A program made the translations under genes and the position numbers. The notes under the pieces are model-generated. The model was not told where the DNA came from, ran no database searches, and saw only the letters and a program-made list of their open reading frames with translations. 64,000 nucleotides of DNA from Apoderus coryli (lineage: Eukaryota; Arthropoda; Insecta; Coleoptera; Attelabidae): the NCBI GenBank assembly GCA_911728435.2, contig OU452198.1, positions 9,396,001-9,460,000 on the forward strand, given 5' to 3'. This document shows, piece after piece, positions 24,761 to 36,440 of the stretch (positions are counted from its first letter, which is position 1; each line of letters starts with the position of its first letter).

Positions 24761-26072
24761 CTAACGACTTCATTAAGAAGAATGAGCTGCTGGATGAAAT
24801 ATAAATAGGTATGAGCCACAATAGACCCTCGGTGGTCGCAGTGGAGTGTCCCGTGCAGATCCACTCATTTTGAACCTACGTACCTAAAAAACGTGTCGCG
24901 CCTCTGATCTTCCTCTATGGTATACGTGATAAAAAGTTAGAAAGATATTAGGATGCCGAATATAAAGGACGCCATTACGGCGAGGCTGAAAGGCAGTTAA
25001 CCAACGATAATATATTTCAAACCACAAATCATTTGTTTTATATGTAGCCTCCTAGAAAATCAGCAATTCTTTTACAAATTGAACGTTAGCTTCACAGAGC
25101 ACCTGCAAATGTTATTTTGCTGATGGGGCAACATAAAATGATTGCATCGGGAAAAACTACAATATAAGCTTAAAAAATAAAACGGTATAAGTTTACAGAA
25201 AACAAAGGTGTGACAGATGATTCAGTATTGCTTTTCCATTTGTATTTTAGTTCATTATACGAGGGTGGAATGATAATTGATAAGCTTACCAACGAAAGTA
25301 TTGTTTTGTATTATTTTTGTTTTATTTTTCAATATAGGTACTTCCATTTTAACAATTCATTAGGCAAAGAGTTATAATTGCATTTCGCAGAATTGATCAC
25401 CCCGAATTTGCTTTATATCTGAGTGATCTGGACAAGGTTCATAAATATAATTAACTACTTAAAATAGCAGATATGTTTGTGTACCTTTATTGCCGATGTT
25501 TTGATATTATAAATAATGTGACACATGCATTAAGCTGATATTTATTACAAAATGCACTCAAATTCATTGTCATTTCGTTTTGTCGCGTCGGCATCGGAAT
25601 TATTCGAAGGCTATACCATAATATAGAGTATTCTAATAGTATCGTAACTTTACGGCATTATACGAGTATAATATCGACACCTGCAACGAAGACTGTCGTA
25701 ACTCATTTTTGTTGAAACTGAGATAAACGCATTTAAAATTTTGACTGGAAAACTTCCAAATGAATCGAAGCAACTCTAAACAAAATTCTTACCGTGTGGT
25801 AGATTTTGTATTTAAACTTCAAAATTAAGACATATTATGAAAAAATATATATTTTTTTGATATTATTTATTTGTTTTTGATTGAGTTACTACAGTTTTCG
25901 TCGGACGAATATGTTAAATAATAAAAGATATCACCAATTTTGCATATAAAATTTAGGGAAACAAATCTGTAATTTGAAAAAATAAACATATCTGAAAATA
26001 AAACTTAAGGTATTTAGTGATTTAATAGTCGGAATCCTCTTCCTTGTTATAACTTGAAAGTCTCATTCTGTG
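24761..26072. other. AT-rich spacer, no gene seen
   Basis: No recognisable feature. Confidence 0.4.
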
Positions 26073-26137
26073 GTCCTCGTTACTGATCTCCCGTTTTTTT
26101 TAATCTTCTTTATAGAAAGAAGATCAGTAACGAGGAC
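26073..26137. repeat. Nested palindromes (17 bp arms, inner 9 bp arms)
   Basis: GTCCTCGTTACTGATCT (26073-26089) is perfectly inverted at 26121-26137. Inside, ATCTTCTTT (26103-26111) pairs with AAAGAAGAT (26116-26124), so two alternative stems share bases. It lies just upstream of a LINE fragment. Confidence 0.85.
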
Positions 26138-26159
26138 TTAAACTATTTTAAGGAGGAAT

Positions 26160-27400
26160 AAAAATTGTGATACATTGTGGGAATTGCGTTCGACTCCGTT
26201 AACCGTGAGGCTCTTTGGAGGATATTGAAGCTCAACGGATGTCCCCAGAAATTCATCCGGATACTTTGACTCCTTCACAATAATATGAAAGGAGAAGTTC
26301 TCAACAGCAGCGGACCCGGAGAGCCCTTTCCAATAACAACTGGCGTAAAACAGCGTTTTGTCCTTGCACCGACTTTGTCTTCGATGTTTGTGGGAGAACG
26401 GTCATTCAACTTATTAAGGAAGAACTGCCGGGGGGATAGAGATCGTCTACAGATTTGATGGACTCTTCAACATCCGTAGACTGCAAGCTGAGAAGATCGT
26501 ATCCACATCAGTTATTGAGCTTCAATACGCGGATGACAATGTTGTCCTAGCTGATACAGAAGGGGATCTTCAATATATACTAAAGGCATTTAACAGCGCA
26601 TACAAGAGTATCGGGCTTGAACTGAATATAATGAAAACACAGATTCTCGAGCAGCCTGTACCAAACACTGTAGCTGTCCCACCACATATTGGAGTTAACG
26701 GAGACAAACTTCAGAACATCGAGAGTTTCTCTTACCTCGGCAGCATTCGCGCGGCGAACGAAATTATCGACGATGAAATTGAGCATCGTATAAGACGGGT
26801 AAGCGCATCTTTTGGCCGACTGAGGACCAGAGTCTTCGATAATCCTACCCTTACGTATAGCTGTGAGTCTTGAACCACTTATCAGAGGCATTTAAAAACC
26901 CTAGAGCAGTAGCATCAACGATGTCTTAGAAGAATTCATGGAATTAAATGGCAGGACCGACGAACAAACATCAGCGTTCTAGAGGATGCCGAAACAACTA
27001 TATAGCATTGAGGCGATGATTGTCCGACAACAGCTGCGTTGTACTGGCCACGTACTCCGCATGCCAACGGAACGCCTTCCAAAGAAAATCCTTTATTCGC
27101 AGCTTAAAGTCAGCTCATGAAATCAGGGAGGACAGCAAAAGAGGTACAAGGATGTTCTTAAGACCAACATGAAGAAGTGTGGCGTAGATATGAAGAACAA
27201 CTGGGAGCAGATCGCGAACGACAGACCGAGATGGTGGCGTACCATTTATGAGGGTCATCAAGTTTTTGAAGAGCAGCGTCGACGAAATGAGGATGCGAAG
27301 AGACAGCAGCGATGGGGCAGCGCAGCTACAACAGCGGTGAATGGTGGTGCTGGGTGTGTCAATTTTGTGACAGGATTTGCGGCTCGACGATCGGTTTGTT
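26160..27400 (+). pseudogene. RTE/CR1-like LINE reverse transcriptase, degraded
   Basis: Translated pieces read in order: AFDSVNREALWRILKLNGCP, TTGVKQRFVLAPTLSSMF, VIELQYADDNVVLADTEGDL, GVNGDKLQNIESFSYLGSI, RTRVFDNPTL, RQQLRCTGHVLRMPTERLPK and NWEQIANDRPRWWRTIYEG. These are the palm, YADD box and C-terminal conserved blocks of one polyprotein family. Stops and frameshifts interrupt it many times (for example a TGA within the first block), and the endonuclease half is absent. Confidence 0.85.
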
Positions 27401-27744
27401 GAGCCATGTCGGTTCACAACAGAAATCGCTGAACCTCGAAAACTAATAACAAGTACGAAGAAAATAGTAGTATCTTGACATAGATTCAACCCTTGCGAGA
27501 TATTTTACGGCGAAGAGCATAGTAACTCAATATACGATTATATTCGCCGTAGGTTTTATTCACCAAGAAACTTACGATTTTTTTAATATATATTTCTGGT
27601 TGCCTACTATTGTCTTCAGAGATACGACACTTTTCCACATCAAAAATATACACCTGATAGTTATGAATCTTATGATAACTCAATTTAACCAAAAACTGAG
27701 TTACGACAGTCTTCGTTGGAGGTGTCGATATGTTGTATCTATAG
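27401..27744. other. Spacer, no gene seen
   Basis: No recognisable feature. Confidence 0.3.
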
Positions 27745-28342
27745 TTAGTACCTACATACCGGGTGTCCCACCGGGAAGGGATTCGATCGATTATGAAGAA
27801 ACTACAATGTGGAACAATCTAAAAATCTGGTCTAGTTCGTAGGTCGATGGGACCTATTCGGCTAAAATGTCTGATAAGAATCTAGCACTTCCGGTTATAC
27901 CGGAAATGGGTGTCAACTTCCTTATTTCAAATATGACCGTATATAAATTATATTTTTTTTTGGATTCTCCTTGTATTTCTAAATATATTTCATGCATAAT
28001 TTGTTATACCTATTGCCAGCCGTTTTCTAAATATTTGAAAGTTTATGTCAAAAATTACGTTTTCAGAATAAAGAATAATAAGAATTTTTTATTATATGGA
28101 AGCTTTAATAATTTAATTTGTTAGAATATCCTAGGAGATATAGACCTACTTTAGGCGCCTACGTATATTTTTTTAAGTACATACACACTAATATCATAAA
28201 TCGCTATAGGAAAAACAACCCTAACTTAATTAGCACTTATGACACCAGTTCTTCCTTTGCCAACCATGTTCTTGATTACCATCACCGTTTTGATATCAAT
28301 TTGGGTGTGAGAGTTATTCATCCTATTTAATAACGGCCTCAA

Positions 28343-28847
28343 ATTAAAAATTCAAAATTTTTAAATGGCAACCCCAATATTTTTTTATTTTTTTGCATCA
28401 AAAATCGGGGCAAGTTTATGAAAGGATATCTATCCCAAAAACTGATAGTTTTCAAAATATTGGCAATTTTACATTTTTCCACTACAATAGTGATATGAAT
28501 TTGAAATTTAATTGATTTTAGTTGACCATGATGGCTTTCGATAGCAAATAAATATGACACTTGACAAAAATCATCAACAATTATGACAAATTGTAGACAT
28601 TAATTAGTAATAATAATCATGGCGGGCGTATATATTATGATGGCTTTCATGGCCAACTAAAATCAATTAAATGTCAAATTCATATCACTATTGCAATAGA
28701 AAAATGTAAAATTGTCAATATTTTGAAAACTATGTTTTCGGGATAGACATCCTTTCATAAACTAGACCTTATCAAAAGATAGAAAAAAATTAAAAATATA
28801 TAAAATGGGGGGTCGCATGCAATTTAAAAATTTTGAATTTTGACACT
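28343..28847. repeat. Foldback element with ~200 bp arms
   Basis: 28343-28545 (AAATTCAAAATTTTTAAATG ... TTGATTTTAGTTGACCATGA) is the imperfect inverted copy of 28635-28847 (GGCCAACTAAAATCAATTAA ... TTAAAAATTTTGAATTTTGA). The unpaired centre is about 90 bp. It sits between the two Penelope-like ends and has no coding capacity. Confidence 0.8.
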
Positions 28848-29964
28848 TTTTTCAATTTCATTTTTTACCCATTTTTTCAAATGTATTAATATTTACTAAA
28901 AAAATAAAAAAAATAATCCATTTGATGCAGTAGAGTGTAATCTAATTACAATGAAACAATTTCGTCGTCTCCACTAATAATTTTAAAAAATTTAAAAATC
29001 TTTTCAAAGGGACATGTTTCGGAGTCTCAGCTCCATCATCAGCCTGGAAGGCAACCAAACAAAATTTAAATATTTGTCAAAACATACAAAGTAAAATATA
29101 ACGTATACAATGTCAAACAGAAATCTTAAAACTAACAGTACCTTAAAATATCGCAACTACTATGGTGGAGTTAAATCCGCATATAGGCAGAGCCCTTAAT
29201 AGACTAAAACAGCAGTTGAATGTATAGAATATTTCCAATTATTTAAATTAAAACATTTCACACGAGGGAATATGTTATTTTATGCTCAGCGATTTTATAC
29301 GAATTCTTGCATGAACTCTCCTCTGAGAAATATTCAGCATCTATATTTTTCGGACATTGATATTTTTTCGCATAACATCGAAAGAATTAGACGCGCAGGA
29401 TTGCGGTGCCTTCGATGATTGCAGATTCAGCAAAATATTGTAATGTTACCTACATGCTTAATTTATAGGTGATTATTATTTGTCTTTTGTTTGTTAACTT
29501 TGATGTATTCATAATTATTCATTTTTCTTTCTTGTTTTTTTTGTTAATATGTTTACTTGGCTTTGTTGTTGTTAATTATTTTGTATCGTCCTCTTTTTGG
29601 ACTCTTTGTAGTCTGTTTGGATGATTAAATAAAATAAAAAAAATAAAATATAGGTGTATAAATTAAAATGAGAATGAGCGTTGAAACAAAGTACATACAA
29701 AAAGGAATGGGACAATACAGATAAATGAATACAAATTACTTGAACATAAAGCAAATCAATATTAGACAGCACGGATTACAGACTGATGACAGAACACCCC
29801 AGCCAACGGGCGACAACCCTGAAGGTTTATGAATCTATACTATGTCTCTCTTAGATGGATTAGGGAGTCGAAAAAGTTGAAAGCTTTGAAATTTAATTGG
29901 GCGATCAAGCAAAAGGTGTGTTCATTCTTAATGGCTTTGTAGATTTCCAGAATTTTTAACAAAT

Positions 29965-30225
29965 TTAATTTGATGCCCATGAATGAATAACTCTCAGACC
30001 CAAATTGATATCAAAACGGTGATTGTAATCAAGAACATGGTTGGTAAAGGAAGAACTGGTGTCATAAGTGCTAATTAAGTTAGGGTTGTTTTTCCTATAG
30101 CGATTTATGATATTAGTGTGTTCTTTTACTCGTGTACCGATTCTTCGCCCAGACTGCCTTATGTATTTAAAATAATATACGTAGGCGCCTAAAGTAGGTC
30201 TATATCTCCTAGGATATTCTAACAA
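29965..30225 (-). pseudogene. Penelope-like GIY-YIG endonuclease fragment
   Basis: The 86-codon frame has the family pattern (Y-I-x-Q-S-G-R ... R-x-x-E-H ... S-F-x-x-H-x-L-D). Past the stop, further minus-strand sequence (ILEIYKAIKNEHTFCLIAQL) continues the same polyprotein in another frame. It is a fragment, not a functional enzyme. Confidence 0.65.
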
Positions 30226-30525
30226 ATTAAATTATTAAAGCTTCCATATAATAAAAAATTCTTATTATTCTTTATTCTGAAAACGTCATTTTTGACATAA
30301 AATTTCAAATATTTCGGAAACGGCTGGCGATAGGTATAACATACTATGCATGAAATATGTTTAGAATTACATTTTCGGTATAACCGGAAGTGCTAGATTC
30401 TTGAAAACATTTTAGTCGAGTTGGTCCCGTCGACCTAAGTACTACACCTTATCTTCAGATTGTTCCACAGTGTAGATTCTCCATAATCGATCGAATCCCT
30501 TCCCGGTGGGTGGGTATATTCTCCA

Positions 30526-31186
30526 GGATTTGGTAAATTTAAAGGTGTGGCAACAATTTGAGGCATTTTACCAAACTGATGAATTCCTACCACTTGCTTG
30601 CAGCAAAAACTCATATTTGGGAGGTTCCGAGGGAGGTTCAAATTAAACTTTTTTTTTTAAATAAGATTTTTCACATCTTTAGAAAAGGTCACACGTCGCC
30701 ACTGCTTATCACGTCTTTTTGACGTCATTCCTCCATATATATTTAGTTATTTCACATTTTTTATTTAATTCTCAAATAGTTTCTCCTTTTCAAAGTAAGT
30801 ACACATGCACACATACATATAAACCAATATTAGACTTTCGACTTGCTGCATATTGCGTTTTTCCTTCTGTTTGCTGGGAATACATATAGTTTTTTGGTCA
30901 CACTATTCGCATATTCCGAATTCAAACAACATTACAACAATGGTCTTAAAAGATTTTCCTATTCTTATTCTTACGATTGGATTTTGAAGTTCTATTTGCG
31001 CCTTTTGTTTCTAGACGCGACGGCATGTGTACATTTCCTTGTTCTTTACGTCCTTATCGTTTTATTATTGTGATGTTTTTTTTTTCAGGAATTTGGTGTG
31101 AAAATCCAATTGTTCGTTAATAAAATGTCACTTTGCACTATGAAACTTGGGGTTAAATAACTTATTGACTTATTGAATGCAAGATA
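30526..31186. other. Spacer, no gene seen
   Basis: AT-rich; no recognisable feature. Confidence 0.35.
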
Positions 31187-31335
31187 TACAGAGGGAGAAT
31201 ATAGTTTTTAATTCAGAAATTCTAAGGTTTAGGTATAGAACACATATCATTTCAAATCAAATTTGATTGTCTTTCAGAATATTTGATAATATCCAGGGTG
31301 TTCTATTTGAGAAAGTTGACGTATGCCTATGTTTA
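31187..31335 (+). repeat. Dispersed repeat shared with 38020-38115
   Basis: TTGTCTTTCAGAATATTTGA then TAATATCCAGGGTGTTCTAT here matches TTGTCTTTCAGAATATTTGA then TAATATACATGGTGTTCAAT at 38060-38100. Probably one end of a GGGTGT-type element. Confidence 0.6.
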
Positions 31336-31349
31336 GTAATAGATCATAC

Positions 31350-32356
31350 CAGTGGCGGCTTGTCCTATGAAGCAAGTGAAGCAACGCTTCACCTAAATAA
31401 TCAGTAAAATTAAGAATATTAAAGTATTTAATTTTATTTTATTGTGTAATTATTTTTCTCCATATAAAATTTAAACTATAAATTAATGTATACTTAATTT
31501 TCAACCTGCTTTACCATACAACTGTAATTTTGAATTTCGTCTTCATCTGAAGCAGGCTTTATCGTATACACCTATTTAACATACTTAATTTACATACCTA
31601 TAGGTATTTCCCTCTTTTTTATTCGTGTAATAACAGTAAAACATTATTTATTTCGGGCTCTCTTCCCTGTGTGCGACAGTTGACACTTTTGCCAATGCTT
31701 GTGTCCTAGACAATAGCCTATTTATTTATCATACACGTTCTTATGCAGATGAAGCGTGCCTCAAAGCATTTTCATCTATAATTCAGCAACAATGGGCAAC
31801 ACTGACATCTTGCATATATCCACTATACAACCACCTATCACTCGTCGTCTAAACATAGTTGCCAGGAATTAATTGTACTAAGCATAGCATACGAATCTTG
31901 CCATTAAAAAATACTATAAGAAGCACGCTTCATATAGATGCAGCAGAAATTTAATGTAAAATAAGGTTATATGACAACGCTTGGCGAGTGTTTTGTACCG
32001 ATATGTGGATTATTATTTGATTATATCTATCTCTATCACACAGTCGCAAATTTCAAGTGCTGTCACAGTTGTGCTCTGTGCTATACCTGTGCTAATATTA
32101 TTTTTATTTACTTTTCGGGAAGCTTAAAGTTTTGATTTTTGATATTTTGAATACAAATTAGTTATCTACATATTTAATTTATTTTAATATTAATTAGTAG
32201 GTACCCACCTATTTTTATAAAAATAAATGGATAGGTACCGTAAAATATTGTTTTTGTAATAATATAATATATTATAATATCTCATACTTTAATATGGAAG
32301 AAGCAAGTGGAAGTACTACACATCAGCAGCGTAAATTATATTTACGGCGACATCAG
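31350..32356 (+). mobile_element. hAT-like (ZMYM1-type) 5' part with possible first exon
   Basis: Starts CAGTGGCGGCTTGTCCTATG and shares about 250 bp with the fragment at 20591. At 32294-32356 an ATG opens a 21-codon frame (MEEASGSTTHQQRKLYLRRH Q) that ends exactly at a consensus donor GTAAGC. This looks like the first coding exon of a transposase gene. No downstream catalytic exon was recognised, so the element is probably truncated. Confidence 0.45.
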
Positions 32357-35300
32357 GTAAGCGAAGTTATTATGAAAAATGATGTTTATTTTTTTATTTT
32401 AACTAAAGTTAAGTTTTTTTAATCAACACCCCTTTTAAGAACAGAAAAATCTTGTTAAAAATATACAGACACACCTGTTCCAGATTTAAATAAATGTTTG
32501 ATAAATATAAATAAAGGCAAATGCATAAAAGCAGAGCTTTTAAGAATATCTGGTATAAGACGTATTGTGATTTGCTAATAGCATAAAAGTAATTCGATTG
32601 ATTATTATGAAGTAGGTAAATATATTCTAGATAGTAATTACACTTTTTAAAGAAAACAATACTTAGGTGAGGTACCTACTTATAAACATAACCTATATTT
32701 TATGCAGTTGACGAAGTAGGGATAGAGTAGGGGTATGACCGGAAGTGGCACAAATATGACAATATATTATCGAAATATCGATATATCGGACTAAAAAATG
32801 GCGGTAGTGCCATCGAATAATAACTATAGACAAGAAGGGTCCGTAGACGCTAAAAACGGCATCGACTCGTCGCATTCCCAGCAACATTTCTGGCCCGCTA
32901 TTATATATACTATATCTATATATACTATGAGATACTATACTATGACTATAAGCGCGGCGAATTGATTTATAAACTATAAAATCATTCGTTACTAGGAGTT
33001 CTTGTAGCTAATGCAGCATATATAGCGATATTTTGACAGCCTTTACCAGTCTTTCCCACGCTCTGGTGACAGGGGAGTGAAAAATAAAGTTTATAAAATT
33101 CTTAGCATTTGATTTGTAGGCGATTTCCAAAAGAACTGCTGTGGTGTTGTCCTTGCCTGTGCGAGTAAATGTTGATACATACCCCCAGGTAGAGGAGATA
33201 TTTGTGTGGTGCAAAATCGTTCAATCTCGTTGTTTGTTGTTGTTGTTTGCGGGTGATCCGGCGTAACTTTAAATTTTAAGTAGTCCCATAAAAACAGTCA
33301 CTAGCTGAGAGTTCTGGCGAATATTCTCCTAAAAAGTCCATTGTTGCTCTTGACGTATTGCAAATCTGTGGGAACGAAATTATATTGAGGTCCCTTTTCG
33401 TTAGTTTTTGTAGTAAAATAATGCAAGTTCGAGATACCACACTCCAAAAAGTTACTCTTGGAGAGACTTTTCATATATTTTATGCGAATCACGCGTCACG
33501 CCCAGTATCAAAAATTTAATTTTTTAACAGTCCACGAACAAAACGAGGTTGACGGCCATCAATTCCAGCATACCTATGATGCCTCACAAAGTCATATCAT
33601 TTTATGATCTAAATCTAAGATTCTGCGAACAGCAACGGGTCGAATGAAATTTGCTGTTTAAAATATACAATTAGTCGTGATTCACCATTTCCTCAAACTC
33701 TGGTGATAAAAAACATTTTAAATAAAAATATTTTGTAAAGGTAATCATTTGCATTTATATTTATTTGATTGGATATTTACTAATAATTAGCCAATGAAAT
33801 CCAGATTGTATTATACAATTTTTAATTAATGTGGCATAAAAGAACTGCAGCTATAAATAAGCTAAGAGATTCGCAGAGCTAATTAAGAAACTCAATTGAG
33901 ATGACACTAGCTATAGCGTACGATGATAAAATAGATAAAAATTTTATGAATTTTGCTATAAAATTCGCAATAAAAGGAAAAGCTTTCAGCTCTAAAAATA
34001 AATCCATAAAATAAAAATATAAGAGCTCTATATAGCTGAGAAAAATCTATGTGCATTCTATTTAATTGTAAACTGAGAGAGAAATGTCGTAAAATATACA
34101 TACGAGGATTGCAAATTTTCGACAAGACAGTTTAAAACAATCAAAAATGGTGCAAAAGAAAAGTTTTGACGCTCAATTTGAAGAAACTAAATATCAAACA
34201 CAAGAAATAACCAATTATTATAACAATTAACTTTTTTCTATTTTGGATCATTTCTAAGATAAGAAAATGCACAACAGAGTGAAGGAGAGAAATAGTATAT
34301 TCTGTACTTAATAGGAAAAGGAACGCTTTCCCGGTTATTAAGGTATTTGAGACCGGCAACCATAGCAATCCGGGAATGTGCTGAAATTGTTAATAAGTTA
34401 TAAGTTAAATTTATATTATCAAATAATTAAAATTATATTATTTTAAAATAGTCAACTTTTTGAATAAAATTGAATATAATTTTTTTGTTATTAAGTACTT
34501 ACTTTTAAACGGCTAAAGTTAGTTTACTTTTGAAAACAACATTTAAAAGGTGTTTAAATTGTACAATTTTTGTCTAATTTAACAGACATTGGAAATCCTA
34601 CCGTTTCCAAGATTCCAATGCTATCCCATGCTTATCTTGGACACAGTGTATACTCTTTTAATGTCCGTAACTTTTTACTTAATAATCTTTCCCCTAGAAT
34701 TTTTACTGCCTAAAGTGGTGAAAATTTTTGGTACACCCTGTATGAAATTTTTTAATAATTTATTTCACCCATATTTGTAATCGTTATGAACTATTTAATA
34801 ATTAATGTTTTCTTCCCTTACTCTTTGGACCTATTTCGCACTTAGTGACTTTCCAGTATAATTATGACTCGGTAAATTGGCCAAATACGCCACTGTGCGG
34901 GGGCCAGGATATTTGTTTATATTATAATCGCGGCAAACAGTCTTCACATTTGTTTTATTGGAAAAATAAGTTTCTAGAATGTTTCTACGTTCTTCGTATA
35001 GAAAAAACTAGTTTGGAGTGTGGCATAAAACTCTAAACACCCTGTAAAAAACAACCCCTTGCAATGAATTCTACGGGAAAAAGTGCCTAACCAAAGTTTT
35101 TACCAAAATTAATCATCTCTATTAATAAAAAAATTATAGGACATAAAAGAATTCGACAACCTTTCAGGATCGCGCTCTAGCGGCCAAACGATAAGAGAGA
35201 GTAAAGTTTTCTTTGTGCCAGTGTTTTTCTCAGTAAATTTGTGCTCCGAACACCGTGGTTATTTTTATTTCTATCTCTTCAAATAAATGGTGTCCCATAA

Positions 35301-35759
35301 GAACGCGTCCAGTTTGAGACACCGTGTACATACTTTATTAATAAATTGTATAGTGTTTCTAAAGTTAGTTTAAAATGATATAATCAATCACAACTCGATA
35401 TCCCTTTGTAATGTCAATACCGACCGCAGCCGTCCATAGGCGCACCCTTTTAAATTTTCATAACAATACATGCCCTATACGATATTTTAAAAATCCTTTA
35501 TGTATTAACAATTGTCTGTTCATTTGTATAAAAGTATACTGTATTTTTCCTTGCCGCTCCAACACGGCAACATATAAACCTACGCTGAAAAAGACATAGA
35601 TACAGAGGTACCTAGTCCGTGTTCGAACAATACTATTGTTAATACTTGTTATGCATATAATTAGATACATTTATAATACTATGCTTCTGATATTATAAAC
35701 TAACAACAAATTTTACTCCCGCTGGCTTTGCACATATAAATCTTCGTGTCTAAAAACCA
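32357..35759. other. AT-rich spacer with isolated element ends
   Basis: ACACCCTGTA-type ends occur at 34733-34742 and 35036-35045, and a GTGTCCCATAAGAACGCGTC motif at 35291. These are typical ends of dispersed DNA elements, but partner ends could not be paired convincingly. No gene seen. Confidence 0.4.
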
Positions 35760-36440
35760 ACTTTTCTTTTAAATATGGAGATGACGAGTTTTTCAGGATC
35801 CTATTTCAGAAAACCTCGATCTTAAGCCATTTTAAAGTTGTTAACGCATATGTACTTTGATCAAATTTGCGCAAACCGCACACAAAACGACAGCAATTAT
35901 TCTGTATATGCTGCAGACGTTTCTTTGTAATCGCATCTAAACACGGATAGTAAACAATGCCGCAATATGAGAGCACCGGTAACACAAGGCTTTCACATAA
36001 TTTTTTACGAAATTTAAAGTTTAAAATGCTCTTGTTCGTATATAGCAGCTTAAGGCGATAGTAGCAGGATTGTATAAGCTTGTTAACGTGATGAGAAAAT
36101 CTCATATCCTCATCTACTGTGACCCCTAATATTTTAATGGTTCTGTTAAATGATATAACCGAATTATCAATTTCAATATGCAGAACTCAATTGATTTGAT
36201 AGCGCGGGTATTTTGGGTCAAAAGTGAAAAGAACTTGGGTGTCGTCCGCATACGCACTTAGATGTGTGAATTTCACTACATCAAATATGTCTGCCGTGTA
36301 CGACGTGAACAATATTGGGCCCAATATGGAACCCTGCGGAACACCCGATATAATAAACTTCAAAGAAGATGTTCTGTTAGAAATACTGACAAATTGGGAA
36401 TGGAGAGGAATTTTCTTGATTAAATTCCACATTAAGTCTT
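35760..36440 (-). pseudogene. Jockey-like LINE reverse transcriptase fragment
   Basis: The minus frame at 36432-36187 reads FIISGVPQGSILGPILFTSY then THLSAYADDTQVLF (palm motifs). 36150-35806 reads IKILGVTVDEDMRFSHHVNK ... LPVLSYCGIVYYPCL ... RLQHIQNNCCRFVCGLRK (thumb and C-terminal blocks). The region between palm and thumb is internally deleted. 5' truncated. Confidence 0.85.

Larger units (their letters stand above)
27745..30525. mobile_element. Inverted pair of Penelope-like element ends (2.8 kb)
   Basis: 27745-28330 and 29965-30525 are near-complementary. Shared words include GGGAAGGGATTCGATCGAT, TCCTAGGAGATATAGACCTA and ACCCTAACTTAATTAGCACT. The minus copy (30225-29965) encodes QSGRRIGTRVKEHTNIINRY and SSSFTNHVLDYNHRFDI, a GIY-YIG-type endonuclease pattern as in Penelope-like polyproteins. 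The plus copy (28118-28330) lacks the RQSGRRIGTRVKEH portion. A foldback element and a TTCGGAGTCTCAGCTCCATC motif lie between. No reverse transcriptase domain is visible. Confidence 0.7.

Noticed and set aside
32694..32886. Minus-strand 64-codon frame
   Set aside because: It overlaps a dispersed repeat also present at 545-575 and shows no coding pattern.
33907..34368. Two adjacent minus-strand hydrophobic frames resembling membrane proteins
   Set aside because: Phe/Ile/Leu richness is what A-rich DNA gives when read on the opposite strand. There is no motif, no splice support and no homology recognised.
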